42,259 bases of DNA from Schleiferiaceae bacterium (GTDB lineage: Bacteria; Bacteroidota; Bacteroidia; Flavobacteriales; Schleiferiaceae), in NCBI GenBank assembly GCA_029254375.1, contig JAQWXR010000017.1:1-42259 (forward strand), written 5' to 3'. Under the pieces are notes generated by a model that had not been told where the DNA came from, did no database searches, and was given only the letters and a program-made list of their open reading frames with translations. Shown here piece by piece: positions 16,729 through 24,639 of the stretch. Position 1 is the stretch's first letter, and every line of letters begins with the position of its first letter. Made by a program: the position numbers and the translations under genes.

Positions 16729-17522
16729 GCTTCGACGGCCTTGCGAACGCTACCATATGTCAACAAGAGTTCACGAGCTTTGTTTGCCTCCAGGCCTGAT
16801 TGTTCGGAAACCATTCGAGTTCCGCGTTCGACGAGCTTGATATTACTCAAATGCATATCAACCATCTGATTGCCCTGCACATGGCCCAATCGTATCATCA
16901 ATGCAGTGGAAAGCATATTCAAGATGAGCTTTTGGGCTGTTCCTGATTTCATTCGGGTCGATCCCGTAATAAACTCGGGGCCAACTAGCACTTCGACCGG
17001 AAATTCGGCCGATTCAGCCACCAAACTGCCCGTATTGCACACAATGGCCCCGGTCACACAGCCCAGACTGCGCGCGGCTTTTAAGCCACCAATTACATAG
17101 GGTGTTCGACCACTGGCGGCAATTCCCACCACAGAATCGTTTGACCTTAGACCATAGGCTTGAAGATCAAAAATGGCTTGATTTTCATCGTCTTCAGCCA
17201 ATTCCACCGCTTTTCGGATGGCTCCATCCCCTCCGGCTATGAGTCCAATCACTTTGCCCTGTTCCACGCCAAAGGTGGGCGGGCATTCCGAAGCGTCCAC
17301 AATGCCCAATCGGCCGGAAGTTCCCGCCCCAATATAGAATAGGCGACCGCCGGCTCTCATTTGGGGCAGAATAGACTCAACGAGCGACTCTAAGGCAGGA
17401 ATGGCCGCCTCAGTAGCTTTGGAAACCTTGTGATCCTCTTGATTTATGCCACGAAGAATTTCTATGCTTGATAAAAATTCTAAGCCGTCATGAAGGGATT
17501 CTGATTCTGTAAGCATCGTCAT
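16707..17522 (-). CDS. murQ: N-acetylmuramic acid 6-phosphate etherase
   Basis: The 271-residue protein cleaves the lactyl ether of MurNAc 6-phosphate to give GlcNAc 6-phosphate in peptidoglycan recycling. Hallmarks are the SIS-domain phosphosugar site GAGTSGRLGIVDASECPPTFGV with its conserved Glu, GGDGAIRKAVELAEDDENQA with the second acidic site, GIAASGRTPYVIGGLKAA, and TGSTRMKSGTAQKLILNMLSTA. An ATG at 17516 could serve as an alternative start two codons in. It is 3 bases downstream of rsmB and overlaps the desaturase, an arrangement implying one transcript rather than shared function. Confidence 0.95.
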   Translation of the reverse strand: MTMLTESESLHDGLEFLSSIEILRGINQEDHKVSKATEAAIPALESLVESILPQMRAGGRLFYIGAGTSGRLGIVDASECPPTFGVEQGKVIGLIAGGDGAIRKAVELAEDDENQAIFDLQAYGLRSNDSVVGIAASGRTPYVIGGLKAARSLGCVTGAIVCNTGSLVAESAEFPVEVLVGPEFITGSTRMKSGTAQKLILNMLSTALMIRLGHVQGNQMVDMHLSNIKLVERGTRMVSEQSGLEANKARELLLTYGSVRKAVEAWNSQNP

Positions 17523-17525
17523 AAC

Positions 17526-18683
17526 CTAGGCATTTTTGGTCATTACAGCGACAAAATAACCATCTGAATGCGCATGCTCCGGCGAAATTCGATGCATAGA
17601 CTCCAAACCGAAGGCCGGTTGCTTCTTTACAAAGGCTTCCACCTGGGCCTCATTTTCTTCGGGTAAAATGCTACAAGTGGCATATACGAGGCGGCCTCCT
17701 TCTTTCAATGCGCCGGGATAGCGACTCAAAATTCGTGCTTGAACTTCGAGGGTGCGCTCGAGGTGTTCCGACTGGAGTTTCCATTTGGTATCCACGTCGC
17801 GTCGAATCACTCCAGTGCCCGTACAGGGGACGTCTAATATCATTTTATCTGCCCAGGCTCCGCGTTCCAAGACATCCGCCGTATGAACAATATGCCGGGT
17901 ACTAATCACTGAGGCGCCCGCTCGCTGCGCTCGCTTTGTGGCCTCTCCTAACTTGTATTCTTCAATATCCATACAGAGAATCTCTCCATGATTTTTCATC
18001 ATGGCCGCCATATGCAAGGCCTTGCCGCCTGCACCCGAGCAGGCATCGATGATTCGATCCCCCGGCTGCGGATCTAAAAATGGTGCAATACACTGGCTTC
18101 CCCCGTCTTGCACTTCATACCACCCATCCTGAAAAGAGGTCAAGTGTTGCAAGCGCGGGCGCTTGGTTAGCACAATGGCCTCCGGACGGAGGTCCGAGGC
18201 CTCCGCCTCGATGCCTTCGCTGGCCAGGCGATCCAAGACCTGCTCACGCGAGGCGCGCAGCGTATTGGTTCGAAGTATGACATATGAAGGCTGGTTCAGC
18301 GCATGGGCCAAAATGGGCCATTGAGCCCCTAAGCCCTCATGGGCTTTGGCATCAAACCAATCAGGAAAGCTTTCGGCCACGCCCAAAGGCAAATCCTTCG
18401 GTAAAATCAATTGACCTTCGACCTTCCATGCCCAATAGACTTCGAAAAGCTCCTTGAGTTTTTTGCGTTTGAGGCTAGGTTCTTCGCCCTTCAACTCCCA
18501 GAGAAGGCGCCACCAGCGAACCATTTCATAACTATGTTGGGCGACAAACGCTCGATCGCGGGCACCCCATTTTTTATTGGCACGAAGAATCTTGTCCACC
18601 ACGCGGTCCGCATACCAGCCTTTTCCAAAGGACCATTCGAGGACTTCGAGCACCCCGGAGACTAGGTTGGGATAGAGTTTCAT
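17526..18683 (-). CDS. rsmB: 16S rRNA (cytosine-5) methyltransferase-like protein (RsmB/NOL1/NOP2/Sun family)
   Basis: A 385-residue RNA m5C methyltransferase. The N-terminal part (DRVVDKILRANKKWGARDRAFVAQHSYEMVRWWR) resembles the NusB-like region of RsmB. The SAM site is IIDACSGAGGKALHMAAMM, and the two catalytic cysteines are in LDVPCTGTGVIRRD and VYATCSILPEENEAQVEAF. The likely target is C967 of 16S rRNA by family analogy, though other Sun-family members modify other positions. Its start overlaps the ABC gene stop (ATGA), so the two are coupled. Confidence 0.88.
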   Translation of the reverse strand: MKLYPNLVSGVLEVLEWSFGKGWYADRVVDKILRANKKWGARDRAFVAQHSYEMVRWWRLLWELKGEEPSLKRKKLKELFEVYWAWKVEGQLILPKDLPLGVAESFPDWFDAKAHEGLGAQWPILAHALNQPSYVILRTNTLRASREQVLDRLASEGIEAEASDLRPEAIVLTKRPRLQHLTSFQDGWYEVQDGGSQCIAPFLDPQPGDRIIDACSGAGGKALHMAAMMKNHGEILCMDIEEYKLGEATKRAQRAGASVISTRHIVHTADVLERGAWADKMILDVPCTGTGVIRRDVDTKWKLQSEHLERTLEVQARILSRYPGALKEGGRLVYATCSILPEENEAQVEAFVKKQPAFGLESMHRISPEHAHSDGYFVAVMTKNA

Positions 18684-20458
18684 TCGGCCGACCAGGTATC
18701 AGGGTTTTGTAGTGCGTAGAGTTCAGAATAAATCCCCTTTTGCTGGACTAATTGGACGTGGCTTCCTTCTTGCGACAAGCGGCCATCCTCTAGGACATAA
18801 ATACGGTCAGCTAGGTGCACACAACTCAAACGCTGCGTGATTAGCATGGCCGTCACGCCATGCAGTTTTACGCGAAGACCTGTTAAAATATTCACCTCAG
18901 TCTCAGTGTCGACGGCTGATAACGCATCGTCCAAAACGAGCATCGGCGGTTTTTTAATCAACGCACGGGCAATGCTCACGCGTTGTTTTTGACCCCCACT
19001 AAGGGTTACCCCGCGCTCTCCCACAATGGTATCATACCCCTTGGGGAAGCCTTCGATATCTTCAGCTAAATCAGCCAGCGCAGCGTATTCTTCAATGGAT
19101 GCGCGACTGCTATGGGTCGTTCCGAAGGCAATATTTTCGGCAATGCTATCACTAAATAAGAAGGCATCTTGCGGGACAGTTCCAATGGCACCACGTAGGG
19201 CATGTAAATCCCATTCTCGGATGTCCACGCCATCGACCAAAATCCGGCCTTCATTTGGATCCATTAGGCGATTGAGAAGCAAGCCCAAGGTGCTCTTTCC
19301 AGAGCCCGTCTTGCCCACGACGACAATCGTTTCTCCCGGGGCGATATGCGCGCTAAAGTTTTTGAGGGCAACTATTCCGCTATCGGGGTAGGTGTAGCTC
19401 ACCGCTTCAAAAATAATATCCCCCTTGAATTCCGTGGGGGCGTAGGCCTGCTCCGGGCTGACGATATTCGGTTCAATTTGAATAAAGTCATTGATGCGCT
19501 GCATCGAAGCCTCTGCACGTTGTACCATGCTCATCACCCAGCCGATACTAGCTATGGGCCACGTCAGTAAGTTCACATAATAGACGAATTCTGCAATCAC
19601 CCCCGGGCTCAGCCGACCTTCAATGACCCCTTGCCCTCCGACCCAAACCGCAATCAACGTGCTGCTTCCTACCAAGAGGAGCATTAAAGGCATGAACAGG
19701 GCATTGACTCGATAAAGACGCTCATTTTGGGCGAAGGATCGGCTTGCACTTTCGGCATAGCGATCTGTTTGCTCAGATTCCAAACCGAATGCTTTGAGTA
19801 CCCGAAGCCCTGAAAAAGTTTCTTGCGCTAAGGTGCTAATCGCTGACTGCTGGGACTGCACGGCATGACTGCGTTGATTGATCAGGGTAGAAACCCGGTA
19901 AATACACCAAACCAGTAAAGGCATTGGCGCTAGTGTGAGCAAACTCAGACGCACATCAACTCGAAACATAAAAAACAGGGTCAGGCCTGTTGCGAATGCC
20001 GTGTTAATCGTATACATCAGTGCAGGCCCAATGTACATGCGCGTTCGGCCCACATCTTCACTAATTCGGTTCATCAAATCCCCCGTGCTATTTCGACGAT
20101 AGAATCCCATATCCAACTTCTGATATTGGGCATAAATATCATTTTTAAGATCAAATTCTATGTGCCGAGACATGACAATCAAGGTCTGACGCATTAAAAA
20201 GGTGAAGATCCCTTTCAGCACACTTAAACCCAAGATGAGTGCGGAATAGAGAATCAGCGCGTCTTGGAGGGCCAAACTGCGCTGGGTGTCCTCGGAGACT
20301 TGGCCTGAAATGGCTTTCGCGACTTCATCAAAAGCTTCTCGAATGTAGATCGCAGGAAAGACTGAAAACGCGGCCGATAGCAGGACAAACAACACCCCGC
20401 TGAGAAGTAGCCACTTGTAGCGCCAGAAATAGGGGTTGAGCGTCCAAAGGGCTTTCAT
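18680..20458 (-). CDS. ABC transporter, fused membrane and ATPase domains (MsbA/multidrug exporter type)
   Basis: A 592-residue half transporter. Six membrane helices occupy about residues 15-320 (first helix WLLLSGVLFVLLSAAFSVFPAIYI). The nucleotide-binding domain has Walker A VGKTGSGKST (about 378-387), the signature LSGGQKQR (about 485) and Walker B PPMLVLDDALSAVDTE (about 505). It works as a homodimer or heterodimer exporting a lipid or hydrophobic compound; the MsbA-like substrate is a guess. It is the first gene of the run to the crtD-like gene. Transcription starts from one side of the 26-bp palindrome, with the -7 box 4 bases from the ATG. Confidence 0.92.
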   Translation of the reverse strand: MKALWTLNPYFWRYKWLLLSGVLFVLLSAAFSVFPAIYIREAFDEVAKAISGQVSEDTQRSLALQDALILYSALILGLSVLKGIFTFLMRQTLIVMSRHIEFDLKNDIYAQYQKLDMGFYRRNSTGDLMNRISEDVGRTRMYIGPALMYTINTAFATGLTLFFMFRVDVRLSLLTLAPMPLLVWCIYRVSTLINQRSHAVQSQQSAISTLAQETFSGLRVLKAFGLESEQTDRYAESASRSFAQNERLYRVNALFMPLMLLLVGSSTLIAVWVGGQGVIEGRLSPGVIAEFVYYVNLLTWPIASIGWVMSMVQRAEASMQRINDFIQIEPNIVSPEQAYAPTEFKGDIIFEAVSYTYPDSGIVALKNFSAHIAPGETIVVVGKTGSGKSTLGLLLNRLMDPNEGRILVDGVDIREWDLHALRGAIGTVPQDAFLFSDSIAENIAFGTTHSSRASIEEYAALADLAEDIEGFPKGYDTIVGERGVTLSGGQKQRVSIARALIKKPPMLVLDDALSAVDTETEVNILTGLRVKLHGVTAMLITQRLSCVHLADRIYVLEDGRLSQEGSHVQLVQQKGIYSELYALQNPDTWSAE

Positions 20459-20462
20459 GGGA

Positions 20463-20488
20463 TAAAGGTACGGCGGTGCGTACCTTTA
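20463..20488. promoter_or_regulatory. 26-bp palindrome formed by two divergent -7 boxes
   Basis: Arms TAAAGGTACG (20463-20472) and CGTACCTTTA (20479-20488) are perfect inverted repeats around a 6-base centre. Each arm contains TACCTTTA, a one-mismatch TAnnTTTG box, directed outward. The left box ends 4 bases from the ABC gene ATG (20458) and the right box 5 bases from the dehydrogenase ATG (20494). No TTG elements are evident at -33 on either side. Confidence 0.65.
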
Positions 20489-20493
20489 CCCGT

Positions 20494-21780
20494 ATGAATC
20501 CTGCGGAACTGCCTACGAGTCCTCACATTGCGGTCATTGGATTGGGATATGTGGGTATGCCCTTGGCGCTCGAATTCTCGAAGCACTATCCAGTCATTGG
20601 CTTTGATATAAAATGTACTCGTGTCGACGAACTCAATCGAAGCGAGGATTCCACAAAGGAAGCAGAACCTGCAGCGATTCAAGCGGCTCTCGAGCGAGGA
20701 ATTGCGTTCAGTTGTGATATCGCAGACTTGGCAAAAGCCAATGTCTACATTGTCACCGTCCCAACCCCAATCAATGCCTCCAATGCGCCTGACTTAAGCC
20801 CTTTGCTCAGCGCCTCCAGAACCATTGGCAGCTACCTAAAAGCAGGGGATGTTGTGGTCTACGAATCCACTACCTATCCCGGCTGTACAGAGGATGATTG
20901 TGTGCCCGTTCTAGAGGCACATAGCGGACTTCGTTTTAACCAGGATTTTTATTGCGGATACAGCCCAGAACGCATCAACCCTGGTGACAAGGTCAACACT
21001 TTGACCACTATCAAAAAAGTGACCTCAGGAAGCACCCCAGCCGCCGCTCAGTTTGTGGATGGCCTCTATCGATCCATCATCACAGCCGGAACCCATTTGG
21101 CCCCAAACATGAAAGTGGCCGAAGCCTCTAAAGCCATCGAAAATGCCCAGCGTGACGTAAATATCTCTTTCGTGAATGAGCTGTCCCTCATTTTTGACCG
21201 GGTAGGGATTGATACGCGAGATGTATTGGAAGCTGCAGGGACCAAGTGGAATTTCTTGAAGTACAGTCCAGGTTTGGTGGGCGGCCATTGTATTTCTGTG
21301 GACCCTTATTACCTGGCTCACAAAGCCGAAAGCCTAGGCTACCACCCCGCCGTTATCCTCAGTGGCCGCCGGGTCAATGACTCCATGGGCCTATTTATTG
21401 CCAGCAAAGTGGTCAAACTGCTGATAGCTGAAGGGAAAGCCGTCAAAGACAGTCGCGCATTAGTCTTGGGAATCACATTCAAGGAAAACTGTCCGGACAT
21501 CCGCAACACCAAGGTGGTGGACATCCGCCACGAGCTCCTGCAATACGGCCTGCAAGTCGATACCTACGATCCTTGGGCCAGCTCACAGGAAGTACAAGAG
21601 GAATATGGCTTTAGCCTCGTAAATTCGATGGATCCCGTCGGATACGATGCGATTGTTCTAGCCGTTTCCCATGAGCAATTTCTTGCCTTGGACATGCCAA
21701 AACTCAAAGCTCAGAAAGGTGCAGTCATCTTCGATGTAAAAGGCGTTCTGCCTCGCGAATTGGTGGATGCAAGGCTTTAG
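20494..21780 (+). CDS. Nucleotide-sugar dehydrogenase (WbpA/TviB type, UDP-N-acetylhexosamine 6-dehydrogenase)
   Basis: A 428-residue UDP-sugar dehydrogenase that oxidises C6 of a UDP-hexose or UDP-HexNAc to the uronic acid with NAD. The Rossmann motif is HIAVIGLGYVG (Gly 16-21), and the catalytic Cys is in LVGGHCISVDPYYLAHKA (about residue 266). The run ESTTYPGCTEDDCVPVLE and YCGYSPERINPGD resembles the WbpA/TviB group acting on UDP-GlcNAc or UDP-GalNAc, rather than UDP-glucose dehydrogenase. Products feed surface polysaccharides. The ATG at 20494 follows the palindromic promoter; the GTG at 20476 lies inside it and is rejected. The stop codon lies inside the first copy of a 33-bp tandem repeat. 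Confidence 0.88.
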   Translation: MNPAELPTSPHIAVIGLGYVGMPLALEFSKHYPVIGFDIKCTRVDELNRSEDSTKEAEPAAIQAALERGIAFSCDIADLAKANVYIVTVPTPINASNAPDLSPLLSASRTIGSYLKAGDVVVYESTTYPGCTEDDCVPVLEAHSGLRFNQDFYCGYSPERINPGDKVNTLTTIKKVTSGSTPAAAQFVDGLYRSIITAGTHLAPNMKVAEASKAIENAQRDVNISFVNELSLIFDRVGIDTRDVLEAAGTKWNFLKYSPGLVGGHCISVDPYYLAHKAESLGYHPAVILSGRRVNDSMGLFIASKVVKLLIAEGKAVKDSRALVLGITFKENCPDIRNTKVVDIRHELLQYGLQVDTYDPWASSQEVQEEYGFSLVNSMDPVGYDAIVLAVSHEQFLALDMPKLKAQKGAVIFDVKGVLPRELVDARL

Positions 21781-21848
21781 GGGGTGAAAGAGTAGAAGGG
21801 TTGAAGGCTTTAGGGGGTGAAAGAGTAGAAGAGTAGAAGGGTTGAAGG
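21771..21848 (+). repeat. 33-bp tandem repeat with octamer substructure overlapping the dehydrogenase stop codon
   Basis: Copy one (21771-21803) begins AAGGCTTTAGGGGGTGAAAG and copy two starts at 21804 with an identical 27-base opening. Inside are octamer-like pieces GAGTAGAA and GGGTTGAA of the same family seen after crtD, pgi, the protease and the glycosyltransferase. The TAG stop (21778-21780) is part of copy one. The rest of the 158-base convergent junction (21849-21938) shows no gene or clear terminator. Confidence 0.85.
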
Positions 21849-21938
21849 GATAAAGCTTTAGTTCGAAGCGCCAGCCCTCTGTTTTCCACACGATCAAACA
21901 AACTATCAAACTAGTAAACGGCCTGGATAAGGTTAGGC

Positions 21939-23552
21939 TTACGTCTGCAACACTCCTGGATTGTAGGGCCGTTCAATTGGCGCCTGATTGGCTGCCTCTA
22001 TACCCATGGATAACCACGTACGCGTGTCCACTGGGTCCACAATAGCATCTACCCAGAGGCGTGAGGCCGCATAATATGGGCTCATCTGCGTGTTGTAACG
22101 CTCTTTGATGCGGTCTAGAAGCTCTTGTTCAGCCTCAGGCGTCGTGACCCCGGCGCGAGCCTTTTCTATTTGGACTAAGACCTTCGCGGCTTGCTCCCCT
22201 CCCATCACGGCAAGCTTGGCTGTCGGCCAAGCAATAATCAGGCGAGGGTCATAGGCCTTACCACACATGGCATAGTTTCCGGCTCCAAATGAATGGCCTA
22301 CAATCACGGTGAATTTGGGAACGACTGAGTTGGCTACCGCATTGACTAGTTTGGCCCCATCTTTAATAATGCCACCGTGCTCAGCACGAGAGCCTACCAT
22401 GAACCCTGTGACATCTTGGACAAAAACTAAGGGGATTTTTTTCTGGTTGCAGTTCGCGATGAAGCGGGCCGCTTTGTCGGCGCTTTCGCTGTAAATCACA
22501 CCGCCAATTTGCATTTCACCTTTGGCATTCTTGACTACTTGGCGCTCATTGGCAACAATTCCTACTGCCCAACCATCGATCCGGGCGTAGGTGGTGATGA
22601 GTGTTTTTCCGTAATCGGCTTTGTATTCCAGCGTGGAATCGGCATCTACCAGACATTCCAATAGTTGGCGCATGGCGTAGGGTTTGGCATCTACCGGCAT
22701 TCGCTTGTAGAGTTCCTCCGCGGGGAAGGCCGGCTCAATCGCATCGGCGCGATCGAAGCCGGCTTTTGCGCGTTCGCCTTGCTTATCGACTAGGCTACGC
22801 ATAATTTTGAGGGCTTCCTCGTCATTTTTTGCTTTGTAATCCGCCACACCACTTATCGAGGTATGGCTGTCTGCGCCACCCAAAGTTTCATTATCGATAT
22901 CCTCACCGATGGCGGCTTTCACGAGGTAACTACCGGCCAAGAAAATGCTTCCTGTGCCCTCAACTATGATGGCTTCGTCGCTCATGATCGGCAGGTACGC
23001 ACCTCCGGCGACACAAGAGCCCATGACCGCCGCCAACTGAGGTATGCCCATGCTACTCATGACGGCATTATTACGGAAGATGCGTCCAAAGTGCTCTTTG
23101 TCTGGAAAAATTTCATCCTGCATGGGCAAATAGACCCCTGCTGAATCCACCAAATACAGGATGGGCACCTTGTTCTCCATGGCGATTTCTTGAGCGCGAA
23201 GGTTCTTCTTGCCCGTCATAGGAAACCACGCACCAGCCTTGACAGTAGGGTCATTAGCCACCACAATGCAAAGGCGTCTGTGAATGCGGCCCATTACCAC
23301 AACGACACCGGCAGCCGGGGCGCCACCATGCTCTTCGTACATCCCATCGGCAGCAAAGGCGCCAATTTCAAGACTTGGACTTCCGGGATCTAGTAAGGCT
23401 TTCACGCGTTCGCGTGCCGACCACTTGCCTTGTTGAGCCAATTTTTCCAAGCGCTTTTTTCCCCCACCCAAGGAGATTTCCCCTAAGCGTCGACGGGTTT
23501 CCGCGACGAGGAGTTTAAGGGTGTCCGCATTTTTTTCTTGAGCGAGAGACAT
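21939..23552 (-). CDS. Acyl-CoA carboxylase, carboxyltransferase subunit (PccB/MccB family)
   Basis: From the ATG at 23552 the product has 537 residues, the normal length for the biotin-dependent carboxyltransferase beta subunits of propionyl-, methylcrotonyl- or acetyl-CoA carboxylases. Characteristic parts are RLEKLAQQGKWSARERVKALLDPGS near the start, the oxyanion region PILYLVDSAGVYLPMQDEIFPD, GSCVAGGAYLPIMSDEAI, LGGADSHTSISGVADY and VQDVTGFMVGSRAEHGGIIKDGAKLV. The MQDEIFPDKEHFGRIFRN stretch resembles methylcrotonyl-CoA carboxylase beta subunits, but the substrate is not certain. A longer reading upstream would run into the neighbouring gene and is rejected. The biotin-carrying subunit is not in the window. 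Confidence 0.9.
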   Translation of the reverse strand: MSLAQEKNADTLKLLVAETRRRLGEISLGGGKKRLEKLAQQGKWSARERVKALLDPGSPSLEIGAFAADGMYEEHGGAPAAGVVVVMGRIHRRLCIVVANDPTVKAGAWFPMTGKKNLRAQEIAMENKVPILYLVDSAGVYLPMQDEIFPDKEHFGRIFRNNAVMSSMGIPQLAAVMGSCVAGGAYLPIMSDEAIIVEGTGSIFLAGSYLVKAAIGEDIDNETLGGADSHTSISGVADYKAKNDEEALKIMRSLVDKQGERAKAGFDRADAIEPAFPAEELYKRMPVDAKPYAMRQLLECLVDADSTLEYKADYGKTLITTYARIDGWAVGIVANERQVVKNAKGEMQIGGVIYSESADKAARFIANCNQKKIPLVFVQDVTGFMVGSRAEHGGIIKDGAKLVNAVANSVVPKFTVIVGHSFGAGNYAMCGKAYDPRLIIAWPTAKLAVMGGEQAAKVLVQIEKARAGVTTPEAEQELLDRIKERYNTQMSPYYAASRLWVDAIVDPVDTRTWLSMGIEAANQAPIERPYNPGVLQT

Positions 23553-23571
23553 AGTTGTAGTGGCTTTAACC

Positions 23572-24639
23572 CTACGAAGATGGGGCATCTTCCCCTTCCC
23601 TTGGTTCATTGTAGAGGAACCATTCGGCCGATTTAATCCAAATTTGACCTTCTGGGGCCGGATCAGATAGGAATAGGACCATGCGCAATCCGCCCGTAAT
23701 TTCTTGCACAAATACGGCGTCGGGAATGTCGTCGTCCATCAGGTATCCGGACCAATAGAGTTCGGGCACGCAGCTATAGACGCTGTCCACCAATTGTGCG
23801 CCGATATTCTGGCTTAGGGCAATTTCGGCATCCGATTTTTGGTTCCGTACCTGCAATTCGTAGTCCTTCAAACTACCACATTTTCCGGGGCCGGTGACTG
23901 CACCAGTAGCGAGCATCACATACATCCAGGAGCCATTCGGGCGGTCAAAAGTCTCCGCTGTTCCCGGGAAGAGCGTAGGCATATTGTTCTCAAAGGATAG
24001 CGCCCCATTGTACCAGGCCCTTACTGTATCTAAGGGGACGGGGCTCCCAAAGAGAAAGTGGCAACCTTGGGCGCGGTTGGTTTGGATATCAAATTCTAGT
24101 GCGCCGGCTTGGCTTTGGAATTGGCTCAGAAGCACCTTGGGCTTGACCTGGCCGAGAGTCCAACGGCCGTCGTCATTCGCCATCACCCCGTACCACAGCA
24201 AGCTTAAATCAAGTTGACGCACATCCCCGGTGTAGTTGAAGGCTTCCGTAGCGATTTGATAGCGGCGGGCTTTGATTTGGGCGATTCGGAAGCGCTCCTC
24301 CCCGGCCTTGCCCCCTTCCTCTAACCACACGATCAAGGAGTCCCGTGAATACCCTTGCGGATGCTGGTGCACGACCCCCACCAGACTGTCTCTCGGCCAT
24401 TCGTACTTCCAGGCAACCCAAAGCAAGCGCAGCAGTTGGTTTTGGCTCAGTTGGTCCCAGCGCTCACCCCTTTCAGCGAGTATCGCCGCCGTGTCCACCA
24501 CAGAGGCTGGTCTGAATTCATGGATAGCAATAACAGTAGGCCATGAGGGCACGCTATCTAAACGACGCTCTTCCCCTTGCCCCGCTGCCGTAAAAGCAGT
24601 GAAAAAGGTAGCGATGTAGAGATAGTTTCGAAGCTTCAT
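23572..24639 (-). CDS. Exported protein of unknown function
   Basis: I do not recognise this 355-residue protein. It starts with a likely signal peptide (KLRNYLYIATFFTAFTAAGQ), so it should reach the periplasm or surface. The mature part is mixed alpha/beta with many Trp and no clear catalytic motif; two Cys-containing segments (RAQGCHFLFGSP, GPGKCGSLKDYELQV, SVYSCVPELYWSGYLMDDDIPDAVFV) suggest possible disulfides. The line YWSGYLMDDDIPDAVFVQE reads like an element of proteins reporting on a numeric or enzymatic result but this is only an impression. There is no T9SS sorting domain. It starts with one base of overlap with the signal peptidase stop, and ends 19 bases before the carboxyltransferase, so it is cotranscribed with both. 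Confidence 0.75.
   Translation of the reverse strand: MKLRNYLYIATFFTAFTAAGQGEERRLDSVPSWPTVIAIHEFRPASVVDTAAILAERGERWDQLSQNQLLRLLWVAWKYEWPRDSLVGVVHQHPQGYSRDSLIVWLEEGGKAGEERFRIAQIKARRYQIATEAFNYTGDVRQLDLSLLWYGVMANDDGRWTLGQVKPKVLLSQFQSQAGALEFDIQTNRAQGCHFLFGSPVPLDTVRAWYNGALSFENNMPTLFPGTAETFDRPNGSWMYVMLATGAVTGPGKCGSLKDYELQVRNQKSDAEIALSQNIGAQLVDSVYSCVPELYWSGYLMDDDIPDAVFVQEITGGLRMVLFLSDPAPEGQIWIKSAEWFLYNEPREGEDAPSS

Noticed and set aside
23553-23711. Longer N-terminus for the acyl-CoA carboxylase subunit
   Set aside because: The extension would run into the end of the upstream gene and add residues absent from the family; the ATG at 23552 gives the usual 537 residues.
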